34,215 bases of DNA from NCBI GenBank assembly GCA_947452925.1, contig CANGFK010000007.1, positions 1 through 34,215 on the forward strand. Reading direction: 5' to 3'. Made by a program: the position numbers and the translations under genes. The notes below the pieces were generated by a model, which saw nothing but the letters and a program-made list of their open reading frames with translations, was not told the DNA's origin and did not search any database. Source of the stretch: Chitinophagaceae bacterium (lineage in GTDB: Bacteria; Bacteroidota; Bacteroidia; Chitinophagales; Chitinophagaceae). This document shows positions 7,756-17,703 of the stretch, one piece after another (positions within the stretch are counted from its first letter, which is position 1; each line of letters begins with the position of its first letter).

Positions 7756-9225
7756 ATGCATCTAAAGTACGAATCACAGCTTAGAGAGCCTCTTGTTAGT
7801 GGAAACAAGAATTACCATCAGGTAACAGAGGATATTATACGCCCGATTGAGGCGAAGCCTTCCAAGTTATGGTATGTTGGCTTCTTTACTGCAGTAGCCC
7901 TTTTAATGTTTGGGGTATATAGTGTATACCGAGAAGTTACTTATGGTATTGGTCAGTGGAATTTGAATAAAACCATTGGATGGGGTTGGGATATTACCAA
8001 TTTCGTATGGTGGGTAGGTATTGGTCACGCTGGTACCTTGATTTCTGCTGTATTGTTACTATTCAGACAAGGTTGGAGAACAGGTGTGAACAGAGCTGCG
8101 GAAGCGATGACCATCTTTGCGGTAATGTGTGCTGGTCAGTTCCCTATCTTCCACATGGGGCGTGTTTGGATGGCTTTCTTTGTAATGCCTTATCCTAATA
8201 GCCGTGGTCCATTGTGGGTAAACTTCAATTCACCATTGCTTTGGGACGTATTTGCGATTTCTACTTACTTTACTGTTTCTTTATTATTCTGGTATAGTGG
8301 TTTATTGCCCGACTTTGCAACAGTAAGGGATCGTGCTACAACCAAATTACGTAAAAAATTATATGGTACAGCAGCTTTTGGTTGGTCTGGTAGTGCAAAA
8401 CACTGGCAAAGACACGAGAGTTTGTCATTGGTACTAGCTGGTTTATCAACTCCATTGGTACTTTCTGTGCACACAATTGTATCTTTTGACTTTGCTACTT
8501 CAGTTATTCCTGGTTGGCATACCACCATCTTCCCTCCTTACTTCGTAGCAGGAGCTATCTTCTCAGGTTTTGCAATGGTTCAATCCTTGCTTCTGATAGT
8601 TCGAAAAGTATTTGCTTTGGAAGACTACATTACTTTGGGTCACATCGAAGCAATGAATAAGGTAATCGTTCTTACAGGTTCTGTTGTTGGTATTGCTTAC
8701 TTGACAGAGTTGTTCATGGGATGGTACAGTCAAAACAAGTATGAAGGTTATACTTTCTGGTATAGTCGTGCTTATTTATTCAGTCCCTATGGTTGGAGCT
8801 ACTGGGGTATGATGGCTTGTAACGTAATCAGTCCTCAGATCTTCTGGTTCAGAAAAATGAGAAGAAACATCTATGTTACTTTCTTCATGAGTATCATCGT
8901 AAATATCGGTATGTGGTTCGAGCGTTTTGTAATCATTGTTACCTCTCTTTACCGTGACTACCTACCTTCTTCTTGGAGTGTTTACTACAGTCCAACTATA
9001 TATGAAATTGGATTTTACTTAGGTACTTTTGGTTTGTTCTTTACTTGTTTCTTCCTTTTTGCTAAATACTTCCCAGTAATAGCAGTTGCTGAAATTAAAT
9101 TTGTTTTGAAAACAACTGGTGAAAATTACAAGGAGAAAATGGGACACCTGGAACATGTGCCAGCAGAAGTTTTCGCACACAGTGGACATGGTCACACAGT
9201 AGTTGAGAACCACGGATCAAATTAG
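7756..9225 (+). CDS. actC: Alternative complex III subunit ActC (NrfD-like quinol-binding membrane subunit)
   Basis: Polytopic NrfD/PsrC-type protein (WNLNKTIGWGWDITNFVWWVGIGHAGTLISAVLLLFRQGWR) in the act gene order. Confidence 0.93.
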   Translation: MHLKYESQLREPLVSGNKNYHQVTEDIIRPIEAKPSKLWYVGFFTAVALLMFGVYSVYREVTYGIGQWNLNKTIGWGWDITNFVWWVGIGHAGTLISAVLLLFRQGWRTGVNRAAEAMTIFAVMCAGQFPIFHMGRVWMAFFVMPYPNSRGPLWVNFNSPLLWDVFAISTYFTVSLLFWYSGLLPDFATVRDRATTKLRKKLYGTAAFGWSGSAKHWQRHESLSLVLAGLSTPLVLSVHTIVSFDFATSVIPGWHTTIFPPYFVAGAIFSGFAMVQSLLLIVRKVFALEDYITLGHIEAMNKVIVLTGSVVGIAYLTELFMGWYSQNKYEGYTFWYSRAYLFSPYGWSYWGMMACNVISPQIFWFRKMRRNIYVTFFMSIIVNIGMWFERFVIIVTSLYRDYLPSSWSVYYSPTIYEIGFYLGTFGLFFTCFFLFAKYFPVIAVAEIKFVLKTTGENYKEKMGHLEHVPAEVFAHSGHGHTVVENHGSN

Positions 9226-9278
9226 ATTTTAAGTAATAGAGAGAGTCGAATTTCTATAATTTGAGTTAATAAAAATAT

Positions 9279-9869
9279 ATGGCAAAAAAGAAATTTGTAG
9301 TTGGATGTTTTGATGATGAAGACTTATTATTCCCTGCTGTAAAGAAGGTGAGGACTGTAGGTTACAAAATTCATGACATATACACTCCCTTCCCGGTTCA
9401 TGGGTTAGACCATGCAATGGGTTTAAGGGAAACTAGCTTGCATACTGCAGGATTTATATACGGAATTACTGGAACTACTACAGCACTAAGTTGTATCAGC
9501 TGGATTCTTACAAAAGACTGGCCTTTGAATATTGGTGGTAAGCCACACTTTGCTTTGCCAGCTTGGATTCCAATTACTTTTGAGTTAACTGTATTGTTTG
9601 CAGCTGTAGGTATGGTGCTTACATTCTGTTATTTGTGTCAGTTGGCTCCTTTCGTAAAAAAACATCGTTTTCATCTTCGTGCTACCGATGACTTGTTTGT
9701 GATGGTAATTGAATGTACCGATAAAACAAATACGGATGATTTGAAGTCTTTTTTATCAAATGCAGGTGCAGTAGAAACAGAATTGCAGATAGCAGAAGCT
9801 GATTGGTGGGTGGGTAGTTATGATAAGGACGAAGTTCCTTTTGAAAATACTAATGAAATTGCTGCTTAA
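9279..9869 (+). CDS. actD: Alternative complex III subunit ActD (DUF3341)
   Basis: MAKKKFVVGCFDDEDLLFPAVKKVR...DIYTPFPVHGLDHAMGLRET; two TM segments; position after actC. Confidence 0.92.
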   Translation: MAKKKFVVGCFDDEDLLFPAVKKVRTVGYKIHDIYTPFPVHGLDHAMGLRETSLHTAGFIYGITGTTTALSCISWILTKDWPLNIGGKPHFALPAWIPITFELTVLFAAVGMVLTFCYLCQLAPFVKKHRFHLRATDDLFVMVIECTDKTNTDDLKSFLSNAGAVETELQIAEADWWVGSYDKDEVPFENTNEIAA

Positions 9870-9879
9870 TATTAATAAA

Positions 9880-10506
9880 ATGAAGAAATATATATTCATA
9901 GTTGGGTTTATTAGTCTTTCGCTGTTAATAATCAGTTGTAGTGATGTTAAGCGTAAGCCAGGTGATATCTATATGCCAGATATGGCTTACAGTAGAGCTT
10001 ATGAAACTTATGCAGACCATAGTTTCTTGAAGAATGAAGGCATTAATTACACGAACCAACCAGTGAAAGGTTCAATTGCCCGTGGTGAAGAGTTGCCTTT
10101 CTACATTGCAAAAGATAAGCAGGGTGATACAACCAGTTATAATCTTTCAAAACAAGTAAAGAGTCCAATAGATAGTTTATCTGCTAAAGATTTGAAAGAA
10201 GCGGAGAGATTATATCTTGTCAACTGTGGCATATGTCATGGAACAAAATTGGATGGAAATGGTCCTTTGTACAAAGGGGGGGATGGTCCTTATCCTGCAA
10301 AACCAGCTACATTGGTTGGTGATGTTAAATATGAAAGTATGCCAGAAGGCCAGATGTTCTATTCTGTTACTTATGGAAAAAATCTTATGGGTAGTTATGC
10401 TTCGCAGTTGAGCAGAAAACAAAGATGGTTGGTAATTAAATATATTAAAACTAAACAGGCAAAAACAACTTCTTCTGCTGTTACTACAGCGGTTGCTAGT
10501 AAATAA
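9880..10506 (+). CDS. actE: Alternative complex III subunit ActE (mono-heme cytochrome c lipoprotein)
   Basis: MKKYIFIVGFISLSLLIISC lipobox from ATG 9880; heme motif CGICH; tracked ORF start at 9820 overlaps actD and is less likely. Confidence 0.9.
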   Translation: MKKYIFIVGFISLSLLIISCSDVKRKPGDIYMPDMAYSRAYETYADHSFLKNEGINYTNQPVKGSIARGEELPFYIAKDKQGDTTSYNLSKQVKSPIDSLSAKDLKEAERLYLVNCGICHGTKLDGNGPLYKGGDGPYPAKPATLVGDVKYESMPEGQMFYSVTYGKNLMGSYASQLSRKQRWLVIKYIKTKQAKTTSSAVTTAVASK

Positions 10507-10559
10507 TTTAATTTATAATTTAATATTGGTTCTACCAATACCAGATTAAACAGAATACG

Positions 10560-11789
10560 ATGGCATCAATAAAAGAACAATTTGAAATTCCTGGTAAATT
10601 AAAGACATGGTCTTATGCCTTGATAGCTGTAGGCGCAGTTGCTTTATTAGCTGGTTTATTCAAAAGCGGAATGAGTAAAGACGAGCATGAGCAGGCTATA
10701 TTTATTGGTACTGTTATGTATAATACTATTTTTTGGACATTAGTGTGCAACGCCTCTATGTTTTTCATTTGTATTACTACGTTAGCAATGGGTGGATGGC
10801 AACAGTCATTCAGGAGAGTTCCAGAAGCTATCTCAACAATGGTTCCAATCTTTGGTTCAATAACATTAGTCGTACTTCTTTACGTTGGCTTTGCTGGTAA
10901 GCACCATATATATCATTGGTTGGATACAGAAGCTGTGAACAACGATCCAATTTTGAAAGGAAAGTCAGGCTTCCTTAATTTGAAATTCTTTGTTGTATGG
11001 ACAACTCTTGCTATTGGTTTATGGACTTTGCTTGGCTATAGAATGCGTAAGTTAAGTAGCGAGGCTGATAGTGGAGCTTTTGATAACGTGACTGGAGCTA
11101 AGTTTATATTTAAAAATACAGTGGGTGCTTCTATGTTCATTGCTTGGTTTGGTTTGACCGTTGGTTCTACTATTCCTTGGTTATGGATGATGAGCATTAC
11201 GCCGCACTGGTATAGCACCATGTATAGCTGGTACACCTTCATGAGTTCTTTTGTAAGTGGTATGAGTCTTATAGCGCTTTGGGTTGTGTATTTAAAAAAC
11301 AAAGGTTATCTTGAGTATACTAACCAAGAACATTTGCATGATTTAGGTAAATTTATGTTCGCATTCTCTATTTTCTGGACATATCTGTGGTTCTCTCAGT
11401 ACATGTTGATATGGTATGCAAATATTCCTGAAGAAACTGTTTATTTTAAAACTAGAGTTCAAGGAGCGTATAAGGGTATTTTCTTTTTCAATTTAATAAT
11501 CAATTTCCTTTGTCCTTTGTTAATCTTGATGAAAAGGGACGCAAAAAGGAATTATACGCTAATAACATTCATGGGTATACTTATTTTGTTCGGTCATTGG
11601 ATAGACTTCTATCAAATGGTAATGGGTAGTATAAGTAAAGATCACGTGACACTTGGATGGTTAGATTTTGGAATTCTAAGTCTGTTTGTAGGCTTAATGA
11701 TATTATTTGTGGCTAAAGCCCTTTCTAGTAAGCCATTAATTGCAAAGTATCACCCATTCTTGAAGGAAAGTATTATTCACCATACTTAA
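10560..11789 (+). CDS. actF: Alternative complex III subunit ActF (NrfD-like membrane subunit)
   Basis: Polytopic protein following actE; LGYRMRKLSSEADS, HHIYHWLDTEAV, quinol:cytochrome c oxidoreductase-type sequence. Confidence 0.9.
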   Translation: MASIKEQFEIPGKLKTWSYALIAVGAVALLAGLFKSGMSKDEHEQAIFIGTVMYNTIFWTLVCNASMFFICITTLAMGGWQQSFRRVPEAISTMVPIFGSITLVVLLYVGFAGKHHIYHWLDTEAVNNDPILKGKSGFLNLKFFVVWTTLAIGLWTLLGYRMRKLSSEADSGAFDNVTGAKFIFKNTVGASMFIAWFGLTVGSTIPWLWMMSITPHWYSTMYSWYTFMSSFVSGMSLIALWVVYLKNKGYLEYTNQEHLHDLGKFMFAFSIFWTYLWFSQYMLIWYANIPEETVYFKTRVQGAYKGIFFFNLIINFLCPLLILMKRDAKRNYTLITFMGILILFGHWIDFYQMVMGSISKDHVTLGWLDFGILSLFVGLMILFVAKALSSKPLIAKYHPFLKESIIHHT

Positions 11790-11835
11790 TTCTAGGTTTT
11801 AATATTTAAGAAAAAGTCGTAAATAAATTATTTGT

Positions 11836-12915
11836 ATGACAATGTATTTAGTAATAGCTGTAGTAATCTTATTTTTCGTAGTAATTTTTCAAATTGCCAA
11901 AGCAAGTGAATATGTTGCTGTATTAAAAGGAGAGAAAAATAGCAAACTTCAGAGTAACAAGATAAATGGTTTTTTGATGATTGTTTTTCTTGTTATTGGA
12001 TTGGTTGGTGTTTGGTATTGTAACGAATTATATTATGGAAAAACTCTTTTCAAGTATGGTTCAGCTAGTGTTCAGGGTGAGAAAGTTGATTCTATGCTTT
12101 GGGTTACGATTGCCGTTACTGGGAGTGTTTTTATAGCAACCCAAATTCTTTTGTTTTGGTTTGCTTATAAATATCAAGAAAAGCCAGAAAGAAAAGTGTT
12201 CTATTTCCCACACAATACAAACCTAGAACTACTTTGGACAGTTGTTCCTGCTATCGTTTTAACAGTATTGGTTGTGATTGGACTACGTAACTGGTTCTCA
12301 TTTACAGGGGAAGCACCTAAAGATGCATTAGTTATAGAAGTTACTGGTAAACAATTCGGCTGGATATTCAGATATCCGGGAAGCGATAATCAATTGGGCA
12401 AGAAGTATTACAAGAACATTGATAACGCATCTAACAGTTTAGGGTTAGTATGGGAAGATAAAACAACACATGATGATATTGTAACTGAGCAAACTGTATA
12501 TGTTGTAAAAGAAAAACCTTGTAAATTTATTATTGGTAGTAGAGACGTAATACATGATGTAGGACTTTCTCAATTTAGAATGAAGATGGATGCGGTTCCT
12601 GGAATTCCTACGACAATGTGGTTTACTCCCAAGTATACCACAAAGGAAATGCAAGAAAGAACTGGTAATCCTAACTTTGCATACGAAATCAGTTGCGATC
12701 AGATGTGTGGAAATGGACATTATTCTATGAAAGGAATTATACAAGTTGTAACACAAGCAGAGTATGATGAGTGGGTTGCAAAACAGAAACCATACTATTT
12801 TTCAGCGTTTCCTGATAAAGAGCCTGCTACTACAAAGCCTGCTACAGATTCAACTAAGAAAGTTGTTGTAAGTGCGGTAATAGCAAATACTCTAAAGAGT
12901 AATTCGAAAATATAA
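11836..12915 (+). CDS. coxB: Cytochrome c oxidase subunit II
   Basis: CuA motif ISCDQMCGNGHYSMKG; VTGKQFGWIFRYPG; N-terminal TM segments; no CXXCH. Confidence 0.94.
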   Translation: MTMYLVIAVVILFFVVIFQIAKASEYVAVLKGEKNSKLQSNKINGFLMIVFLVIGLVGVWYCNELYYGKTLFKYGSASVQGEKVDSMLWVTIAVTGSVFIATQILLFWFAYKYQEKPERKVFYFPHNTNLELLWTVVPAIVLTVLVVIGLRNWFSFTGEAPKDALVIEVTGKQFGWIFRYPGSDNQLGKKYYKNIDNASNSLGLVWEDKTTHDDIVTEQTVYVVKEKPCKFIIGSRDVIHDVGLSQFRMKMDAVPGIPTTMWFTPKYTTKEMQERTGNPNFAYEISCDQMCGNGHYSMKGIIQVVTQAEYDEWVAKQKPYYFSAFPDKEPATTKPATDSTKKVVVSAVIANTLKSNSKI

Positions 12916-12968
12916 TTTTTTTTAAACCACTTTGATAATTGGTTGTAATAATTGGTAAATAGTAATTT

Positions 12969-14789
12969 ATGAGTAGTGAAGTAGCTTTAGACATTCATAG
13001 TGGCGTATCTAGCTTGCACGTTGAGAATCAGTCTCATGATAGTCATGTACACCATCATGAAACTTTTATTTATAAGTATGTGTTTAGTATGGATCATAAA
13101 ATGATTGCTAAACAATTCTTGATTACAGGTATGTTCTGGGCTGTATTGGGCGGATTGATGAGTGTACTATTTCGTCTCCAGTTAGGTTATCCGGATTCTA
13201 CTTTTCCTTGGTTAGAAGATATTCTAGGAAAATGGGCTAAAGGTGGGCACATAACTCCAGAAGCTTATTACGCTCTTGTAACAACACATGGAACTGTGTT
13301 AGTTTTCTTTGTTTTGACTGCTGGATTAAGTGGAACATTTGCTAACTTTCTAATTCCATTACAGGTAGGAGCTAGAGATATGGCTTCTCCATTCATGAAT
13401 ATGTTGAGTTTCTGGTTTTTCTTTATAGCAGGAATTGTAATGTTGTCTTCAATCTTTGTCGAAACTGGACCATTTAGTGGTGGATGGACAGCTTATCCTC
13501 CTCTCAGTGCATTAGGTGATGCTTCCCCAGGTTCTAAGACTGGTATGGATTTGTGGATTGTGAGTATGGCACTATTTGTAGTTTCTTCCTTACTTGGTGG
13601 TCTTAACTACATTGCAACTGTGCTAAACATGCGTACTAAAGGTATGAGTATGACTAGACTACCACTTACAATTTGGGCCTTATTCTTTACTGCTGTTTTA
13701 GGTGTCCTTTCTTTCCCTGTTTTATTCTCAGGGTTCATCCTTTTGATTTTTGATAGAAACTTTGGAACAAGCTTTTATTTGTCAGATATATTCGTTAATG
13801 GTGCTGGTGCTCTTCCTAATGAAGGCGGTAGTGCGATTCTTTATCAACACTTATTTTGGTTCTTGGGTCATCCAGAAGTGTATATTATCTTATTGCCTGC
13901 AATGGGTATGGTATCTGAGATATTGAGTACAAACTCTAGAAAGCCAATTTTTGGGTACATGGCAATGATTGGTTCTATGTTCGCTATTGCTATCTTGGCT
14001 TTCCTTGTTTGGGCACACCACATGTTTGTTACTGGTCTTAATCCATTTCTAGGTTCAATATTTGTGCTGCTAACGCTACTTATTGCTGTCCCATCTGCTA
14101 TTAAAGTATTCAACTGGTTAACTACTTTGTGGAGAGGTAATATTAGATTTACTCCTGCAATGATGTTTGCTATAGGATTTGTTAGTTTGTTTATCTCTGG
14201 AGGATTAACTGGTATCTGGCTTGGAAATTCAGCCTTGGATATTCATTTGCATGACACTTACTTCGTAATTGCTCACTTTCATATTGTGATGGGTGTAGCT
14301 AGTATGTTTGGAATGTTTGCAGGAATCTATCACTGGTTCCCTAAGATGTATGGTCGTTATTTGAATAATACGCTTGGATATGTACATTTTTGGATAACTA
14401 TTGTTGGTGCATACCTTATTTTCTGGCCTATGCACTATGAAGGGTTAGCTGGCATGCCTCGTCGTTATTATGATTATAGTATTTGGGAAAGTTTTAAACA
14501 GTTTGGAGATTTAAACAGATTTATCAGTACTGTCGCAATGATAGTTTTTGCTACTCAAATATTATTCTTAGCTAATTTCTTTTATTCAATTTTCAAAGGT
14601 CGTAAGTTGCGTTCTACAAATCCTTGGGGTTCAAATACTCTAGAGTGGACTACACCAATTAAGCCTGGGCATGGAAACTGGCCTGGTGAAATTCCTGAAG
14701 TTTATCGGTGGGCCTATGACTATGGTAAAGATGGACATGACTTTATAAGTCAGACTACGCCAATCGGGGCCGATGAGAGTGTACATTAA
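12969..14789 (+). CDS. coxA: Cytochrome c oxidase subunit I
   Basis: HHETFIYKYVFSMDHKMIAKQFL; WFLGHPEVYIILLPAMGMVSEI; HDTYFVIAHFHIVMG heme-copper oxidase signatures. Confidence 0.97.
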   Translation: MSSEVALDIHSGVSSLHVENQSHDSHVHHHETFIYKYVFSMDHKMIAKQFLITGMFWAVLGGLMSVLFRLQLGYPDSTFPWLEDILGKWAKGGHITPEAYYALVTTHGTVLVFFVLTAGLSGTFANFLIPLQVGARDMASPFMNMLSFWFFFIAGIVMLSSIFVETGPFSGGWTAYPPLSALGDASPGSKTGMDLWIVSMALFVVSSLLGGLNYIATVLNMRTKGMSMTRLPLTIWALFFTAVLGVLSFPVLFSGFILLIFDRNFGTSFYLSDIFVNGAGALPNEGGSAILYQHLFWFLGHPEVYIILLPAMGMVSEILSTNSRKPIFGYMAMIGSMFAIAILAFLVWAHHMFVTGLNPFLGSIFVLLTLLIAVPSAIKVFNWLTTLWRGNIRFTPAMMFAIGFVSLFISGGLTGIWLGNSALDIHLHDTYFVIAHFHIVMGVASMFGMFAGIYHWFPKMYGRYLNNTLGYVHFWITIVGAYLIFWPMHYEGLAGMPRRYYDYSIWESFKQFGDLNRFISTVAMIVFATQILFLANFFYSIFKGRKLRSTNPWGSNTLEWTTPIKPGHGNWPGEIPEVYRWAYDYGKDGHDFISQTTPIGADESVH

Positions 14790-14805
14790 TAATTTTATGA
14801 GAGTG

Positions 14806-14827
14806 ATGCCCTGAATATTCAGGGCAT
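14806..14827. repeat. Perfect 22-bp palindrome ATGCCCTGAATATTCAGGGCAT between coxA and ctaB
   Basis: Exact self-complementarity read directly; no downstream U-tract. Confidence 0.85.
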
Positions 14828-14866
14828 TACTGTTAATGGAGAAACAAATTAGTTTCATATTCAGGA

Positions 14867-15769
14867 ATGACTGCAACAAATACATCTACATCATTTTCCT
14901 TTTCTTTGGCCTCCAAAGTGAAAGACTACTTTCAGTTGATGAAGTTCACCTTAAGTTTTACGGTGGTCTTTTCTTGTGTTATTTGCTATTTGCTTTCACC
15001 ACACATTGTAGTCTACAATTGGTTTTTAATTATTTGTTTATTCATAGCCGGAATGCTAATCACTGGTAGTGCAAACACGATTAATCAAGTAGTAGAGAAG
15101 AATACCGATGCGTTAATGGCGCGAACAAGTAAAAGGCCTGTAGCAAGTGGTAGAATGGGTGAAAAGGAGGCTTATGCTTTTGCGATATTATCTGGTTTGA
15201 TTGGGGTAATAATGATGGCCTTTTTTTTCAACATCTCATCTGCTTTATTATCTGCTTTCAGTTTGTTTTTATATGCCTTCGTTTATACCCCCCTCAAGAA
15301 AGTAAATTCAATTGCCGTTTTGGTAGGAGCTTTTCCTGGTGCTTTTCCATGTTTGATTGGATGGGTTGCTGGCAATGATGATTTTAGCATGGGTGGATGG
15401 ATTCTTTTTGGAATTCAATTTCTGTGGCAGTTTCCACATTTTTGGGCAATTGCTTGGGTAGCACACAAAGACTATAGTAATGTTGGGTTTAAATTATTAC
15501 CAGCAGATAAAGGGCCTACTAAATTCACTGCAATTCAAGGAATAATGTACAGTGTGCTAATGATACCAGTGGGCATACTTCCTCATTATTATAATATGGC
15601 TGGTAATGTTAGTATGATTATTTTATTGGCTTGCAACTTGTTTATGGTGGTTCAAGGTATTAGGTTGTACAACGAAATGAATGTAAAGGCAGCGCGAAGG
15701 GTAATGTTTAGTAGCTATATCTATTTGCCGATTGTTTTACTTAGTTTGTTGGCCGATAAAACGCATTAA
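14867..15769 (+). CDS. ctaB: Protoheme IX farnesyltransferase (heme O synthase)
   Basis: SANTINQVVEKNTDALMARTSKRPVASGRM UbiA-family motif; FLWQFPHFWAIAWVAHKDY. Confidence 0.94.
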   Translation: MTATNTSTSFSFSLASKVKDYFQLMKFTLSFTVVFSCVICYLLSPHIVVYNWFLIICLFIAGMLITGSANTINQVVEKNTDALMARTSKRPVASGRMGEKEAYAFAILSGLIGVIMMAFFFNISSALLSAFSLFLYAFVYTPLKKVNSIAVLVGAFPGAFPCLIGWVAGNDDFSMGGWILFGIQFLWQFPHFWAIAWVAHKDYSNVGFKLLPADKGPTKFTAIQGIMYSVLMIPVGILPHYYNMAGNVSMIILLACNLFMVVQGIRLYNEMNVKAARRVMFSSYIYLPIVLLSLLADKTH

Positions 15770-15816
15770 ACGATTTAAGTTGTTGGTTCGGTTGTAACGC
15801 TTTAAAATAGTTATGT

Positions 15817-16395
15817 ATGATGACAGTTAAGGAAAAGGAGGGAGACGGAAGAATACATCCACAAAAATTTGTTTTGTGGGTTGCAATGGGCAGTATCGTA
15901 ATGATGTTTGCGGGATTAACAAGTGCTTATATTGTGAAAAAAAGCCAAGCTAACTGGTTGGAGTATTCTTTGCCAGGGGTATTTTGGTATAGTACCCTAT
16001 CTATTATTGCAAGCAGTATTACTATTAATATGGCCTTGAAGGCATTCAAGGCAAGAGAAATGAAGCAGTATAGGACGCTCATTACAATTACTGCATTTCT
16101 GGGATTATTATTTATGGCACTTCAGATTGTTGGATTTGCAAACTTGGAGGCACGTAATATCCCATTATTCGGAGCTAGAAGTAACTCTGCAACTTCATTT
16201 CTGGGGGTAATAACTATCCTACACATGCTTCATGTGCTTGGAGGGGTAATTGCATTAATGGTAATTTTCATTAGAGCCTATCTAAGTAAAGTAAAGAATT
16301 ATAGTAGTCTGCCAATTGAAATAATTAGTACTTACTGGCATTTTGTAGATTTTCTTTGGATTTATTTGTTTATTTTTTTCAATTGGTTAAGATAA
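15817..16395 (+). CDS. Cytochrome c oxidase subunit III-like protein (192 aa)
   Basis: HPQKFVLWVAMGSIVMMFAGLTSAYIVKK...HMLHVLGGVIALMVIFIRAY...YWHFVDFLWIYLFIFFNWL. Confidence 0.9.
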   Translation: MMTVKEKEGDGRIHPQKFVLWVAMGSIVMMFAGLTSAYIVKKSQANWLEYSLPGVFWYSTLSIIASSITINMALKAFKAREMKQYRTLITITAFLGLLFMALQIVGFANLEARNIPLFGARSNSATSFLGVITILHMLHVLGGVIALMVIFIRAYLSKVKNYSSLPIEIISTYWHFVDFLWIYLFIFFNWLR

Positions 16396-16441
16396 TACAT
16401 AAAAAAATATATTTTATTTACATTTATTCAACACTAGCCAA

Positions 16442-16449
16442 TATTTTTG
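16442..16449 (+). promoter_or_regulatory. Bacteroidetes-type -7 element TATTTTTG upstream of second coxC
   Basis: TAnnTTTG match 23 nt before ATG 16472; -33 box not evident. Confidence 0.4.
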
Positions 16450-16471
16450 CGGCATAATTTAGAATTAACTT

Positions 16472-17155
16472 ATGAGTACAGTAACAGCTACGGCAGCACC
16501 AACAAAGTTGTGGGGTGGAGGAAAAAGCCCATTCAACGTTGAGTATGGTAAATTGATGATGTGGTATTTCCTAATGAGCGATGCCTTCACATTCGGTGCT
16601 TTCTTAATCTCCTACGGAACAATACGTTTCTCTTCAAACGGTTGGCCCAATCCAAATGAAATATTCAAAAGTTTTCCATTTGCTCCTGAGGGTGTTCACG
16701 CACCACTTGTTTTTGTGAGTGTCATGACTTTTATACTGATTATAAGCTCTGTTACAATGGTTCTTGCTGTTCATGCAGGAAAGCAAATGGATAAAAATGC
16801 AGTTGTAAAGAATTTGATTTTGACTATCATCGGTGGTATTGCTTTCTTAAGCTGTCAAGCTTGGGAGTGGAATCATTTGCATAGCGAAGGTGCTTGGTGG
16901 GGTGCAAATCCTTTTTTGAATGCTGATGGTACACAATCTTCTACTAATTTCACTAATTACTTTTTTACTATTACTGGTTTTCATGGTTTTCACGTTTTTA
17001 GTGGGGTTGTAATCAATATTATTATGTTAATTATGACTTTGTTGGACAAGTTTGAAAAACGTGGTCATTATCTTATGATTGAAAAGGCTGGCTTGTATTG
17101 GCACTTTGTAGATCTTGTTTGGGTTTTTGTATTCACTTGTTTTTATCTTATCTAA
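16472..17155 (+). CDS. coxC: Cytochrome c oxidase subunit III (227 aa)
   Basis: GKLMMWYFLMSDAFTFGAFLISYGTIRF...CQAWEWNHLHSEG...GFHGFHVFSGVVINIIML...AGLYWHFVDLVWVFVFTCFYLI. Confidence 0.93.
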   Translation: MSTVTATAAPTKLWGGGKSPFNVEYGKLMMWYFLMSDAFTFGAFLISYGTIRFSSNGWPNPNEIFKSFPFAPEGVHAPLVFVSVMTFILIISSVTMVLAVHAGKQMDKNAVVKNLILTIIGGIAFLSCQAWEWNHLHSEGAWWGANPFLNADGTQSSTNFTNYFFTITGFHGFHVFSGVVINIIMLIMTLLDKFEKRGHYLMIEKAGLYWHFVDLVWVFVFTCFYLI

Positions 17156-17189
17156 TCTTTTTTTTAAAACACTTTAATTAGTAAACATA

Positions 17190-17588
17190 ATGTCACATAC
17201 AGCAGAAGCATCACACCACGACGACGGATCAGCAGTGAAAGAGATATGGAAAGTTACCCTAATCCTTAGTGTATTAACTATAATTGAGTTAATACTAGGT
17301 TTTTGGATGATGGGGATAAACAGTGAAGCTTTAAGATTAGCTATAAAAGGATCTATCGTTATCTTAATGATAGCAAAGGCATTCTACATTGTAGGATATT
17401 TTATGCACTTAAAGCATGAGTTAAAGAATTTGATAATGACAATTGTTGTGCCTCTTGCTTTGTTTATATGGTTTATTACTGCGTTTTTGTATGAAGGAAA
17501 TTCTTATAAAAACTTAAGAAACAGATACGATCCTTATAAGAAGGCTCAAACAGAAATTAAGGTTCATAAAAGTGAAGAAGTAAAGTAA
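17190..17588 (+). CDS. coxD: Cytochrome c oxidase subunit IV (prokaryotic, COX4_pro-like)
   Basis: Short 3-TM protein after coxC; VTLILSVLTIIELILGFWM...IAKAFYIVGYFMHLKHE. Confidence 0.85.
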   Translation: MSHTAEASHHDDGSAVKEIWKVTLILSVLTIIELILGFWMMGINSEALRLAIKGSIVILMIAKAFYIVGYFMHLKHELKNLIMTIVVPLALFIWFITAFLYEGNSYKNLRNRYDPYKKAQTEIKVHKSEEVK

Positions 17589-17642
17589 AGCAAGCCTAGT
17601 GCTGAATAAGACTTTTCCGCTATATTAATTCTGATATATGTG

Positions 17643-17669
17643 AACCATCGCACTAAGCGGTGGTTTTTT
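17643..17669 (+). terminator. Rho-independent terminator-like hairpin after coxD
   Basis: AACCATCGC-ACTAA-GCGGTGGTT followed by TTTT; one G-U pair. Confidence 0.6.
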
Positions 17670-17703
17670 GTTAATCTACATTTCCATCTTATTTTAATAT
17701 AAA

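Noticed and set aside
9820-9879. ActE start at 9820
   Set aside because: Would overlap actD and bury the lipoprotein signal peptide that starts at ATG 9880.
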